From Ruegeria sp. HKCCD4315 (GTDB lineage Bacteria; Pseudomonadota; Alphaproteobacteria; Rhodobacterales; Rhodobacteraceae), in contig NZ_WVRN01000001.1 of assembly GCF_013112245.1 (NCBI RefSeq), positions 3,471,001-3,535,000 of the forward strand: a DNA stretch of 64,000 nucleotides, read 5' to 3'. Shown here in pieces: positions 18,584 through 26,974 of this stretch. The number at the start of each line of letters is the position of its first letter. The stretch's first letter is position 1. The notes under the pieces are model-generated. The model saw only the letters and a list, made by a program, of their open reading frames with translations. It was not told where the DNA came from and did not search any database. The position numbers were made by a program, and so were the translations under genes.

Positions 18584-19981
18584 TCACACCTGAATGCGTT
18601 CGTTCAGACCCGATGGGACAGGCGTATCGCCTTTTTGTGCGTCAATCAGCTTGCGTGGCCAGGAGACTTTGACAATGGCGCCTCTGCGTGCGGGGTCGTC
18701 AGTCAGGCGTTGATAGGGATCAGCGCCATTGGCGAACTCCAATTCAGCACCACTGCGTTCCAGCAAGGTTTTGGCGATGAACAGGCCAAGGCCCATGCCT
18801 TCATATTCAGGGCGGGCCTTCTGGTCCGTTTCTGCCCGCCTGCGTCGCATAAAGGGATCACCGATGCGACCAATCATATGAGATGGATATCCGCGTCCGT
18901 CGTCCATAATACTGACGGTGATAAGGTTGTCGGTCCATTCAGCCTCGACCCAGACATTATACCGTGCAAAATCCACTGCATTCTGAATCAGGTTTCGCAA
19001 TCCGTGGATGATTTCAGGCTTTCGCAGGATTGAAGGCTGTTGCACATCCCCGTCCTGCGCCGGCCCTTCGTAAAAGTGGACCTCTTTACCGCGGCCGACA
19101 TGTGGTTCTGCGGCTTCATTCACCACGGTCGAAAGCGGGGCCTGCCGCAAATGAAGGTCGTCCTTACCAGCCCGGCCCATGTCCCTTAGAATGTCCCGGC
19201 ACCGGTCGGCCTGCTCGCGGATCAAAGCGGCGTCTTCCTTGAGGTCGGGGTGGTCGTCCAGTTCCTCGATCAGTTCCGCGCTGGTCAGTTTGATTGTCGC
19301 CAGCGGCGTGCCCAACTCGTGCGCGGCGGCCGCAACAACGCCACCCAAATCAGTCAACTTCTGTTCACGCGCCAGGGCCATGTGCGTCGCAGCCAATGCT
19401 TCAGACATGGACTGAACCTCAGCGCTGACGCGGTGGGAATAAGCTCCGATAAAAACAATAGCGATGACGATCGCGGCCCAATTGCCGAACAGAAGAATAT
19501 CCGGAATATCCAGAACCAGCCCCAGGCTGGTGCGCAGTGGCAGATGGAACTCGGCCAGCAGGGTCGTCAGCACAATCGCCACCGCGCCAACGATCAGGGT
19601 CGAACGCGTGCTCATGACATTGGCCGAGATCGTGACTGGACCCAACAGCAGAAGCGCAAACGGATTGTTCAGCCCACCGGTCAGGTACAGCAATATGGAC
19701 AACTGCAAGAGGTCAAACAGAACCATCAAAAAATTTTCAAACTCGGTCAGACGCTTGTTCTGTGGGAACAAAAGGATGGCCGTCAGGTTGCCCATGACCG
19801 AAATGCCGATGGCCAGATAGCACAGGCCCAGCTGCAACTGCACATCGTAATATTGCTGGGCAACAGTAATGGCTGTGAATTGGCCAATGATGGCCACCCA
19901 TCGCAACAGGATCAGAGTGCGCAGGCGAATCCAGCTGCTCCGTTCCTGGCCGCGCCAAAAAGTCTGGTTGGATTCTGCCAT
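18584..19981 (-). CDS. regB: Redox sensor histidine kinase RegB/PrrB
   Basis: A 465-residue inner-membrane sensor kinase with six N-terminal helices. The heptapeptide GGLNNPF at residues 102-108 is the ubiquinone-sensing signature known for RegB. The H-box AAHELGTPLATIKL places the phosphorylated histidine at residue 221, and Cys261 in ADRCRDIL matches the redox-active cysteine of the family. Asn- and Gly-box motifs follow (LIQNAVDFA, DDGRGYP, GMGLGLFI). It phosphorylates RegA and adjusts respiration, carbon and nitrogen fixation genes to redox state. It is divergent from senC-regA, as in Rhodobacter. Confidence 0.95.
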   Translation of the reverse strand: MAESNQTFWRGQERSSWIRLRTLILLRWVAIIGQFTAITVAQQYYDVQLQLGLCYLAIGISVMGNLTAILLFPQNKRLTEFENFLMVLFDLLQLSILLYLTGGLNNPFALLLLGPVTISANVMSTRSTLIVGAVAIVLTTLLAEFHLPLRTSLGLVLDIPDILLFGNWAAIVIAIVFIGAYSHRVSAEVQSMSEALAATHMALAREQKLTDLGGVVAAAAHELGTPLATIKLTSAELIEELDDHPDLKEDAALIREQADRCRDILRDMGRAGKDDLHLRQAPLSTVVNEAAEPHVGRGKEVHFYEGPAQDGDVQQPSILRKPEIIHGLRNLIQNAVDFARYNVWVEAEWTDNLITVSIMDDGRGYPSHMIGRIGDPFMRRRRAETDQKARPEYEGMGLGLFIAKTLLERSGAELEFANGADPYQRLTDDPARRGAIVKVSWPRKLIDAQKGDTPVPSGLNERIQV

Positions 19982-20072
19982 CGGTTCCTTATGTCCTGTT
20001 GCAAAGGCTGATCATCTTGATAGGTGTCCCGGCCGAAACGATCAACAACCCCCTTGTGACCGGAACACTGAA

Positions 20073-20699
20073 ATGACCCGTCTATACGCAATTCTCGCAA
20101 CTGTTGTATTGGCAATTGGCCTTGGGGCCATGTGGCTTTTGACGCGGGGCAGCGGTTCTGATGACCAGTTTGCGCAGTGCCGGTCCAGCCAGATCGCAGG
20201 GGGAGCGGCCACTATCGGTGGGCCGTTTGAGCTGGTCAATGGCAAGGGCGAAACGGTGACTGACGCAGATGTGATCACCGAGCCGACGCTGGTTTATTTC
20301 GGCTACACGTTCTGCCCGGATGTCTGTCCTTTTGACATGTCGCGCAATGCTGACGCCGTGGATATCTTGGCCGAGCGCGGGTATTCCACGACGCCGCTGT
20401 TCATTTCAATCGACCCCGAACGTGACACGCCAGAGGTGGTGGATGACTATGCCTTCAACCTAGGGGGCAAGACCATCGCGCTGACAGGCTCGCCCGAGCA
20501 AGTGAAGGCGGCAAGCAAGGCTTACAAGACCTATTACAAGGCGCATGACAAAAGCGACGAGTACTATTTGGTCGATCACTCCACCTTCACATATCTGGTC
20601 ACGCCCGAGCATGGTTTTCTTGAATTTTTCAAGCGCGATGACACGGCCGAGCAAATGGCGGACAAGGTCGGATGCTTTTTGGATCAGGCCGCTTCGTAA
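20073..20699 (+). CDS. senC: SCO1/SenC/PrrC family copper protein
   Basis: A 208-residue membrane-anchored periplasmic protein. The N-terminal helix (LYAILATVVLAIGLGAMWLL) precedes a thioredoxin-fold SCO domain. The copper or thiol motif CPDVC has Cys81 and Cys85, and the DHSTFTYLV segment supplies the conserved histidine. SCO proteins deliver copper to the CuA site of cytochrome c oxidase, and in Rhodobacter PrrC also feeds a redox signal to RegB/PrrB. The start at 20073 places the signal anchor correctly; the longer frame overlaps regB. It is followed 80 bases later by regA. Confidence 0.93.
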   Translation: MTRLYAILATVVLAIGLGAMWLLTRGSGSDDQFAQCRSSQIAGGAATIGGPFELVNGKGETVTDADVITEPTLVYFGYTFCPDVCPFDMSRNADAVDILAERGYSTTPLFISIDPERDTPEVVDDYAFNLGGKTIALTGSPEQVKAASKAYKTYYKAHDKSDEYYLVDHSTFTYLVTPEHGFLEFFKRDDTAEQMADKVGCFLDQAAS

Positions 20700-20779
20700 C
20701 AAGGTTGTTTGACCTTTGTTCCCGCGCTGCTATTACTCATGTTCAAGCCAACGGCATGAAATAGCAGAAAGACCTAAGT

Positions 20780-21334
20780 ATGGCAGACAGTTCTCAGCTT
20801 GATATTGGCCCTGATAAATCCCTGCTTCTGGTGGATGATGACGAGCCGTTTCTGAGACGTTTGGCCAAGGCCATGGAAAAGCGTGGGTTCGAAGTTGAAA
20901 CCGCCGGATCCGTCGCAGCAGGCCGCGCTATTTCTACTGCACGCCCCCCGGCTTATGCCGTGGTTGACCTGCGGCTTGAGGATGGCAACGGCCTGGACGT
21001 GGTTGAAGTGCTGCGCGAAAAACGCCCGGACAGCCGGGTCGTGGTTCTGACGGGCTATGGCGCAATTGCGACTGCCGTGGCCGCCGTGAAGATCGGTGCA
21101 ACAGATTATCTGTCCAAACCCGCCGATGCGACTGACATTACCAACGCGCTGCTGGCCAAGGGCGATGAACTGCCGCCGCCGCCGGAAAACCCCATGAGCG
21201 CAGATCGCGTGCGCTGGGAACACATCCAGCGGGTTTATGAGCTATGTGATCGGAACGTCTCGGAGACGGCGCGACGGTTGAACATGCACCGCCGGACGTT
21301 GCAGCGGATTTTGGCAAAGCGCAGCCCCAGATAG
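20780..21334 (+). CDS. regA: Response regulator RegA/PrrA/ActR
   Basis: A 184-residue regulator. The receiver domain occupies residues 14-125 with an acidic pocket at Asp19-Asp21, phospho-acceptor Asp63 in VVDLRL and a conserved lysine in LSKPAD. A linker with four prolines (LPPPPENP) leads to a Fis-type helix-turn-helix; the C-terminus SETARRLNMHRRTLQRILAK is essentially invariant in the family. Phosphorylated by RegB, it controls respiratory, photosynthetic and assimilatory operons. About 0.8 kb further on lies a 75-bp remnant matching the last 25 codons of this gene. Confidence 0.97.
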   Translation: MADSSQLDIGPDKSLLLVDDDEPFLRRLAKAMEKRGFEVETAGSVAAGRAISTARPPAYAVVDLRLEDGNGLDVVEVLREKRPDSRVVVLTGYGAIATAVAAVKIGATDYLSKPADATDITNALLAKGDELPPPPENPMSADRVRWEHIQRVYELCDRNVSETARRLNMHRRTLQRILAKRSPR

Positions 21335-21385
21335 AGAAAAGCCGTTGGGTTCGGTCCGATCAGGGTCCTCTTCGGAGGATCCAAA

Positions 21386-21952
21386 TTAGGGCTGCGCGTC
21401 AGGATTCGGATAAATGAACCCGTTTACCGGGTACAAGCTGCCATATTGACCCGGAAGGCTTTCGACCCGTACCAGCGTCCAGTCATTGTTTTTGGACACG
21501 TCTCTGACGCCCATCTTCAATGACACTTTGTTGCGGTGCCAATTGGCGTGGTTCACGATGACTTCGCGCTCGGTGACAACATCGGATACGACAGCCACAT
21601 GGCCAAGTGGCATCCCGCGTGTTGCCCGAAACGACATGACAGAACCAACAACCGGCTCGTTGCCCCGATCAAACGCACTGCGCGCCTTGCCCCACCAATC
21701 CTTGGCGTTTCCACGAATTTCGATACCGCTGAGGTTGCGCGCATAGGGCACGCACCACACCCTTTGCCCGCGGGACTGCTTTTGCGAGACCTCGCGTAGC
21801 GCCATCAACTGACGGTCCGGGTCAAGCTGCGCATCGGTTGGGCCGTGGGCGCACGCAGAAATCAGACTCAAAAACCCCACCGCAATTGCGGCTCGGGTTG
21901 TGCCGGACAAACGCGGCCAATTCGTGTCTGTTTTGCGTATGCCTGTGTTCAA
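21386..21952 (-). CDS. CHAP-domain lipoprotein, putative peptidoglycan amidase
   Basis: A 188-residue protein from a TTG start; no ATG lies upstream in frame. An N-terminal hydrophobic segment with a lipobox (FLSLISAC) indicates a lipoprotein. The remainder is a CHAP domain: the cysteine in VWCVPYAR, the histidine in LGHVAVVSD and the NHANW motif form the expected Cys-His-Asn/Asp site. Such domains are NlpC/P60-related amidases or endopeptidases acting on peptidoglycan. It lies between intact regA and the regA 3' remnant in the opposite orientation, so it was probably brought in by the event that created the remnant. Confidence 0.8.
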   Translation of the reverse strand: MNTGIRKTDTNWPRLSGTTRAAIAVGFLSLISACAHGPTDAQLDPDRQLMALREVSQKQSRGQRVWCVPYARNLSGIEIRGNAKDWWGKARSAFDRGNEPVVGSVMSFRATRGMPLGHVAVVSDVVTEREVIVNHANWHRNKVSLKMGVRDVSKNNDWTLVRVESLPGQYGSLYPVNGFIYPNPDAQP

Positions 21953-22252
21953 GAATCTTCACTGCCCATTCGAAGACATGTGAGTTTTAGGGCTAACGTG
22001 CGGGCTGTGAAAAGAGGTCTGCAAATACGCGGCAAGATTTCGCCGGTTCTCTGTTGCGTCGTTAAGACAATAGCGGGTCCCGAAGACGACTAAAAAACCG
22101 AAGTGTTTAATACTGAGCTTGGGTAGTTCGTCCGAGACGACACGATGTCTGAACATGCATCGTCGGACGTTGCAGTGGATTTTCGCAAAGCGCAGCCCGC
22201 GTTAGGGGCGTCTTTGTCTTAGCACACAGACCAAAGCGCTGACTGATCTTTG
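21953..22252. other. 300-bp intergenic stretch holding a regA remnant
   Basis: No intact gene is visible between the CHAP and GDSL genes. The stretch contains the 75-bp regA-like fragment at 22131-22205. The rest (21953-22130 and 22206-22252) shows no recognisable motif; the frame upstream of the fragment is open only from 22074 and has no ATG. Confidence 0.7.
22131..22205 (+). pseudogene. Remnant of a second regA 3' end
   Basis: This stretch aligns without gaps to the last 25 codons of regA (21260-21334), including the stop codon, in the same orientation and 871 bases away. By my count 62 of 75 bases match, and 20 of 24 residues. The segment reads SETTRCLNMHRRTLQ at its start against SETARRLNMHRRTLQ in RegA. 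Many differences are at third codon positions, so the fragment came from a diverged coding copy rather than from random decay of an exact duplicate. No receiver domain or start codon lies upstream. Confidence 0.85.
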
Positions 22253-22975
22253 TCACGGTTGATTTGATTGGCACGGAACGTGAGCACAGAGCTGTCGGGC
22301 GAGATGCGCGTACCCGAGTGCATTGGGATGCAACCCGTCTGATGTCCAGTCGCGGACGTTATCACCGTATTCAAGTGGCGGTGCGAGAAAGGTACAGGTC
22401 TTCATGTTTGCACAGGCTTGTTGTGCAGCAGCGTTAAAAGCGGATCGGAACGCCTCGTTCTCGGGCGTCCAGGTTGCGTCTTTAACGGGCAGAACAGCGC
22501 TCCAGATCAATGTGTTGGCGGGTGCAAAAGTGTCCGCAAGCTGCGCGACAAAGCCCGGAACCTCTTCCACGGGAGTGTTAGTCATTGCATCATTGACGCC
22601 GATCGCCAGATACCAGACCGGAATATGCGCTATGAGTTCTGGGTTAACCCTTGCAATCAGACCCGGCGTTGTGTCACGGCTAATCCCCAGGTTCAGAGAG
22701 TTTTTGACCACGTTACTGGTCAGCCACCCTTCAATGATGGAATCGCCGATAAAAGCGATTTGAATATCGGGTGAAGCCAATGCCTGAGAAGTTGGCCGTT
22801 CGTGCAACCAGACCATACGCTTGTAGTGATTGGTTTCAGTTACGGGAATGGAAGCTCCGCTGAATTTGCGGATTGTTTTTGAAAGGTATCCGGTTTTGAT
22901 CAAAACGGCAGTAAGAGTCAAAAACAGAAGCAGATTAGTGAGCAGTAGAAGCTGGATTCCCATCTGTTTCTTCAT
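22253..22975 (-). CDS. SGNH/GDSL-family hydrolase, membrane anchored
   Basis: A 240-residue protein with one N-terminal hydrophobic helix (LLLLTNLLLFLTLTAVLI) and a SGNH hydrolase domain. Block I is IAFIGDSIIEGW with the catalytic serine, block III is GVNDAMTN, and block V is DGLHPNALGY with the catalytic aspartate and histidine. Such enzymes are esterases, lipases or carbohydrate acetylesterases; the exported orientation suggests an envelope glycan or lipid substrate. The start at 22975 has an AAGAG ribosome-binding site. It belongs to the accessory patch between regA and ahcY. Substrate unknown. Confidence 0.78.
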   Translation of the reverse strand: MKKQMGIQLLLLTNLLLFLTLTAVLIKTGYLSKTIRKFSGASIPVTETNHYKRMVWLHERPTSQALASPDIQIAFIGDSIIEGWLTSNVVKNSLNLGISRDTTPGLIARVNPELIAHIPVWYLAIGVNDAMTNTPVEEVPGFVAQLADTFAPANTLIWSAVLPVKDATWTPENEAFRSAFNAAAQQACANMKTCTFLAPPLEYGDNVRDWTSDGLHPNALGYAHLARQLCAHVPCQSNQP

Positions 22976-23008
22976 CTCTTTACCACCATTTGTCGCTCGA
23001 ACCGCCTG

Positions 23009-23602
23009 CTACAGCTGTGACAGCAGGTCTTCATGCCGTGCGGTATAGGCTTGCCGCACCTCAATTGGCGGGCGCAAGGTAATAGTCAGTCCTTCCATTA
23101 CTGCTTTGTCCGGACGACCAAAAAACTTGGTGGCCTCGGCCTCTGAAAAGCCCGCAATCTGCGTCGCCTCCATCCATGCGCTGATCTTGTCTGCCTTCTT
23201 AATCTGCCGTTTCACCGTCTTCGGAACTTCGGCAGGCAAGCCGAACCGGATGTGGATCGCCGCCGCCAGACGGTCATCCAGTGCGCCATAATCCGGGCCG
23301 ACGGCGGATTTGACCGGCGAGATCATGTCGCCGATCACATATTCCGGCGCATCGTGTAACAGCGCGGCCAGCCGCCATTTGATTGGCGCTTTGGGCGAAA
23401 TTCGACCAAATATCTCTTCTACCAGCAAGGAATGCTCGGCCACGGAATAGGCAAAATCACCATTGGTTTGACCGTTCCAGCGCGCCACAAAGGCCAGTCC
23501 GTGCGCGATATCTTCGATCTCGATATCCACTGGGGTCGGGTCCAGCAGGTCCAGCCTGCGGCCTGACAGCATCCTCTGCCATGCTCGGGGTTGTGTTGCC
23601 AT
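23009..23602 (-). CDS. HD-domain phosphohydrolase (YfbR-like)
   Basis: A protein of about 197 residues from the ATG at 23602; a longer in-frame start at 23683 would add 27 residues that do not look like the family. The metal-binding HD motif is LLHDAPEYVIGD, preceded by the first histidine in VAEHSLLVEEI and followed by the SPVKS segment typical of the YfbR/HDDC2-like branch. These proteins often hydrolyse nucleoside monophosphates, but the substrate here is not established. It follows the GDSL gene on the same strand with a short gap. Confidence 0.72.
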   Translation of the reverse strand: MATQPRAWQRMLSGRRLDLLDPTPVDIEIEDIAHGLAFVARWNGQTNGDFAYSVAEHSLLVEEIFGRISPKAPIKWRLAALLHDAPEYVIGDMISPVKSAVGPDYGALDDRLAAAIHIRFGLPAEVPKTVKRQIKKADKISAWMEATQIAGFSEAEATKFFGRPDKAVMEGLTITLRPPIEVRQAYTARHEDLLSQL

Positions 23603-23808
23603 TTTGCCATGCCTTGTGAAGTCGGACACATAAAAATCGTATTTTTCTGCTATGATGTACCTGTCAGGATCACTAGCTGCCAACGTTTTCTTGAGCGTTC
23701 GTGCTTTGAAACATCACCACTCGATCCCGACATTAAAACCGAGGGGGGCACACGCTTCTCCCGGTGTGCTCCTCTCGCAAGCGAAACGCGATACGAAAGG
23801 AGTTCGCC

Positions 23809-24123
23809 ATGTTCAAGCGTTTGTTCGCCATTACATTGACCTTTGGTATGGCTGCCACAGCCCCACCTGCTTTTGCCCAAAACTGCGCAGAGCGAGAATC
23901 GATCATCACCAAATTGCAGGAAAGCTACGCCGAGGAATTGGCCTTTGGTGGCTTGCAAAAGACGCGCGGTGCGCAATCGGTGATGGAGGTTTGGACCTCG
24001 AAGAAAACCGGTAGTTATACCGTTCTGGTCACCAATGCGAATGGCATCAGCTGTATTGTTGCCGTTGGCACGGATTTTTTTGAAGCAATACCAAAGATAA
24101 AAATTGACGGCACCCCAAGCTGA
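23809..24123 (+). CDS. Small secreted protein of unknown function
   Basis: A 104-residue protein with a clean Sec signal peptide (FKRLFAITLTFGMAATAPPAFA, probable cleavage after AFA) and an AGGAG ribosome-binding site 6 bases before the ATG. The mature part of about 80 residues has two cysteines (QNCAERES and ISCIVAVG), which could form a disulfide, and a beta-rich centre (VMEVWTSKKTGSYTVLV). I do not recognise a named domain, though similar short exported proteins occur in roseobacters. It sits upstream of ahcY on the same strand, separated by a 104-base leader. Confidence 0.7.
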   Translation: MFKRLFAITLTFGMAATAPPAFAQNCAERESIITKLQESYAEELAFGGLQKTRGAQSVMEVWTSKKTGSYTVLVTNANGISCIVAVGTDFFEAIPKIKIDGTPS

Positions 24124-24166
24124 CATCAGCCCTTAGCCTTCGGTTTCAACTCATCGACATTGCCAC

Positions 24167-24191
24167 CTGCCCCAAGGAATGCTAGGGGCAG
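24167..24191 (+). promoter_or_regulatory. Hairpin in the ahcY leader
   Basis: CTGCCCC (24167-24173) pairs perfectly with GGGGCAG (24185-24191) around the 11-base loop AAGGAATGCTA, about 36 bases before the ahcY start. Loop bases AGG and GCT could pair with CCT and AGC near the ribosome-binding site, a possible pseudoknot. It does not match the SAH or SAM/SAH riboswitch consensus I remember. Confidence 0.35.
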
Positions 24192-24227
24192 CCGGGACTG
24201 AGTAAAACCAGAAAAATGGAGCGCCTG

Positions 24228-25616
24228 ATGGCTGGGGACTATATCGTTAAGGACATTTCACTGGCCGGGTTTGGTCGTAAGGAATTGGACATTGCTGAAA
24301 CCGAAATGCCGGGGCTGATGTCCCTGCGTGCAGAATACGGTGAAAGCAAACCTCTGAAAGGTGCGCGTATCGTTGGATCGCTGCACATGACCATCCAAAC
24401 TGCCGTTCTGATCGAAACGCTGGTGGCGCTGGGCGCGGATGTGCGCTGGGCCTCGTGCAACATCTTCTCGACCCAAGACCACGCGGCTGCTGCGATTGCT
24501 GAGGCCGGTATTCCTGTTTTCGCCATCAAAGGTCAGACGCTGGAAGAGCATTGGGATTATCTGGACAAGTCCTTCCTGTTCGACGAAGGCCCGAACATGA
24601 TCCTGGATGATGGCGGCGACGCGACGCTTTACATCCTGCTGGGTGCTCGCGCTGAGGCGGGTGAAGACATTATCCCTGTTCCGGGCTCGGAAGAGGAAGA
24701 GGTGATCAAGAAGCAGATCGCCAAACGCATGGAAGCATCGCCGGGCTGGTTCACCAAGATGCGCGACCAAATTCAGGGTGTGTCCGAGGAAACCACCACT
24801 GGTGTGAACCGCCTGTATCAGCTGGTGAAAGACGGCCACCTGCCGTTCCCTGCGATCAACGTGAATGACTCGGTCACCAAGTCGAAATTTGACAACAAAT
24901 ACGGCTGCAAAGAGTCGCTGGTCGACGGCATCCGTCGCGCCACTGACACCATGATGGCCGGCAAGGTTGCCGTGGTTTGCGGTTACGGCGACGTGGGCAA
25001 AGGCTCGGCCGCTTCGCTGCGCGGCGCCGGTGCCCGCGTGAAGGTCACCGAAGTTGACCCGATCTGCGCCCTTCAGGCTGCGATGGACGGTTTCGAAGTC
25101 ACCCTGTTGGAAGACGAAGTTGCCAGCGCGGATATCTTTATCACCACCACCGGCAACAAGGACGTGATCCGCATCGAGCATATGCGCGCGATGAAGGACA
25201 TGGCGATCGTTGGCAACATCGGTCACTTTGACAATGAAATCCAGGTTGCCAGCCTGAAGAACCACAAATGGACCAACATCAAGGAACAGGTGGACATGAT
25301 CGAGATGCCTTCGGGCAACCGCATCATTCTGCTGTCCGAAGGCCGTCTGCTGAACCTCGGCAACGCCACTGGGCACCCCTCGTTCGTGATGTCGGCATCC
25401 TTTACCAACCAGGTTCTGGCGCAGATCGAGCTGTTTACCAAAGGCGATCAGTACAACAACGAGGTCTACATCCTGCCCAAGCATCTGGATGAGAAAGTGG
25501 CCCGCCTGCACCTGGATCGCATCGGCGTGAAGCTGACCCAGATGGACGCCGATCAGGCTGCCTATATCGGTGTGAAGCCGGAAGGTCCCTACAAGCCGGA
25601 ACACTACCGCTACTAA
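24228..25616 (+). CDS. ahcY: Adenosylhomocysteinase
   Basis: A 462-residue enzyme that cleaves S-adenosylhomocysteine to adenosine and homocysteine, relieving methyltransferase inhibition. The start at 24228 follows a GGAGCG ribosome-binding site; an ATG 12 bases earlier contains that site. The NAD-binding motif [10 protein letters not shown], the substrate segment [13 protein letters not shown] and the C-terminal KPEHYRY that completes the neighbouring active site are all present. In Rhodobacter ahcY lies close to regA with hvrA and hvrB between; here that interval is filled by unrelated accessory genes. Confidence 0.97.
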   Translation: MAGDYIVKDISLAGFGRKELDIAETEMPGLMSLRAEYGESKPLKGARIVGSLHMTIQTAVLIETLVALGADVRWASCNIFSTQDHAAAAIAEAGIPVFAIKGQTLEEHWDYLDKSFLFDEGPNMILDDGGDATLYILLGARAEAGEDIIPVPGSEEEEVIKKQIAKRMEASPGWFTKMRDQIQGVSEETTTGVNRLYQLVKDGHLPFPAINVNDSVTKSKFDNKYGCKESLVDGIRRATDTMMAGKVAVVCGYGDVGKGSAASLRGAGARVKVTEVDPICALQAAMDGFEVTLLEDEVASADIFITTTGNKDVIRIEHMRAMKDMAIVGNIGHFDNEIQVASLKNHKWTNIKEQVDMIEMPSGNRIILLSEGRLLNLGNATGHPSFVMSASFTNQVLAQIELFTKGDQYNNEVYILPKHLDEKVARLHLDRIGVKLTQMDADQAAYIGVKPEGPYKPEHYRY

Positions 25617-25629
25617 GCACTGTCTGACG

Positions 25630-26379
25630 ATGACGCAGACTTCTGGACGCCGCCGGTTTTTGTACTCGGCGGCGTCTTTCATTTTCCGGCTGGCAGTCGT
25701 GGTGATCCTGTTGGGCGGAGGGGGATGGTGGCTGCTGGCGCATCCCAATACTCCGGTGCCTTCTTATTGGAATCCGTTGCGCGATCTGAAAATCAGCGCG
25801 CCGGTGACGCCGGTCACAAAATGGCAGCTGAATCGCGCGCTGGCGCATGAGGCACAGTGCCGGGCGGCTTTGGCAGAGGCTGGTGTGCAATTCCCGGCAA
25901 TGCAGGATCTGGTTGTCGATCAGAATTGTGGCATCAGCGGCCGGGGTTTGCTGTCGCAACTGGTCACGGCGCGAATGGAGCCTGTGGAAACCAGCTGCAC
26001 CACCACCTTGCGCCTGGCCATGTGGGAACACCACGTTGTGCAACCCGCTGCGCGCGATCTGCTTGGGACCGACATAACCCGATTGCGTCACATCGGCAGC
26101 TATAACTGCCGCCGTATGCGCACCGCGCAGGGTGAAAACAGCGGTTGGAGCAGCCACGCCCGCGCGGACTCGATCGACATTATCGGTATGGATACGGCTG
26201 ATGGTCGAACGCTGACCTTGTTGTCTGACTGGCAGGGCGCAGAACCGGAAGCCGCTTTTCTGCGCCAGATCTGGCGCGGGGCTTGCGAGTGGTTTCGCGT
26301 TGTTCTTGGCCCTGATTTCAATCGTTTGCACGCGGACCATTTCCACTTGCAAGGCCCCGGTTGGGGATACTGCCGATAG
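25630..26379 (+). CDS. Extensin-like C-terminal domain protein
   Basis: A 249-residue protein with an N-terminal membrane helix (FRLAVVVILLGGGGWWLLA) and an extensin-like C-terminal domain. Conserved features are the CGISGRG segment, HARADSIDI and the metal-site pattern HADHFHLQGPG near the end, plus several cysteines (QNCG, TSCTT, YNCRR, RGACEW, GYCR) likely to form disulfides in the periplasm. The fold resembles D-Ala-D-Ala metallopeptidases, so a cell-wall hydrolase role is plausible but unproven. It follows ahcY by 13 bases and is probably cotranscribed. Confidence 0.8.
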   Translation: MTQTSGRRRFLYSAASFIFRLAVVVILLGGGGWWLLAHPNTPVPSYWNPLRDLKISAPVTPVTKWQLNRALAHEAQCRAALAEAGVQFPAMQDLVVDQNCGISGRGLLSQLVTARMEPVETSCTTTLRLAMWEHHVVQPAARDLLGTDITRLRHIGSYNCRRMRTAQGENSGWSSHARADSIDIIGMDTADGRTLTLLSDWQGAEPEAAFLRQIWRGACEWFRVVLGPDFNRLHADHFHLQGPGWGYCR

Positions 26380-26404
26380 ACCTTTTGGCAGTTACTGTTC
26401 CAAA

Positions 26405-26438
26405 CGCGATTTTGGGGGGAGAAATCGCGGATTTTTTT
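26405..26438 (+). terminator. Rho-independent terminator of ahcY-extensin
   Basis: CGCGATTT pairs with AAATCGCG around a 9-base G-rich loop and is followed by GATTTTTTT. It lies 26 bases after the extensin-like gene and ends that transcription unit. Confidence 0.8.
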
Positions 26439-26520
26439 CCTTTTGGAAAAACCGTGGACGCGGCTACTCTTCCGGCCATCGGTGAGGATTGCCGGATTTA
26501 TGGATTAAGGAGACTGGGAT

Positions 26521-26862
26521 ATGGGCAAGCGCGACGAGTTGATCGCTAAATACGCAGAAGATTTGAAAAGCAAATGTGGGATGGACCCCGATATGGACCT
26601 GTTGACCAAGGTCACCATCGGTTGCGGTCCGGCGATTTACGACGCAGACGCGGCAACAGTTGCAGCCAGCCAAGACTCCGAACTGGAAACAGTCAAGAAC
26701 AACTTCCTGATCAAAAAGTTGGGTCTGGCCGACGGGCCGGAACTGATGGAGGGGATCAACAAAGCCATGGAAACCTACGGCATGTCCGAGCGCAACAAAT
26801 ACCGCGCCGTGGTTTATTACATGCTGACTAAGCATTTTGGCAAAGAAGCGGTATACGGCTGA
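26521..26862 (+). CDS. DUF2853 family protein
   Basis: A 113-residue soluble helical protein of the DUF2853 family, recognised from the start MGKRDELIAKYAEDLKSKCG and the C-terminal YRAVVYYMLTKHFGKEAVYG. No enzymatic role is established for the family that I can name. It stands alone between two terminators, which implies its own promoter in the 80 bases after the extensin terminator. An AAGGAGACTGGGAT ribosome-binding region precedes the ATG. Confidence 0.78.
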   Translation: MGKRDELIAKYAEDLKSKCGMDPDMDLLTKVTIGCGPAIYDADAATVAASQDSELETVKNNFLIKKLGLADGPELMEGINKAMETYGMSERNKYRAVVYYMLTKHFGKEAVYG

Positions 26863-26881
26863 TTTGTCGATAAATTCATGC

Positions 26882-26909
26882 AACGCCCGTCTTCTTCGGC
26901 GGGCGTTTC
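26882..26909 (+). terminator. Rho-independent terminator of the DUF2853 gene
   Basis: AACGCCCG pairs with CGGGCGTT around a pyrimidine-rich loop, followed by TCTCATTT. It lies 20 bases after the stop codon. Confidence 0.75.
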
Positions 26910-26974
26910 TCATTTGAATCGTAGTTTAAATATTTGACGTTTGAACCACCGGCAACGGTTGGGCTAAGTTCAAA

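Noticed and set aside
21386..21952. CHAP gene as a prophage endolysin
   Set aside because: It has a lipoprotein signal, and no holin, capsid, integrase or other phage gene lies nearby.
22000..22060. Further regA similarity (receiver domain) upstream of the remnant
   Set aside because: A stretch near 22007 weakly resembles the codons for the KRG region of RegA, but only with gaps and few matches. I cannot distinguish it from chance.
24124..24227. SAH or SAM/SAH riboswitch upstream of ahcY
   Set aside because: The expected conserved loop sequences of those classes are not present; only a simple hairpin is visible, so I list it as an unassigned leader structure.
24258..25748. Long minus-strand open frame of 496 residues opposite ahcY
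   Set aside because: It is a high-GC antisense shadow of ahcY, rich in His, Gln and Arg, with no recognisable motif. Similar shadows oppose the MFS gene (5159-6334), gltD (37754-38980) and the BCCT-like gene (52087-53268).
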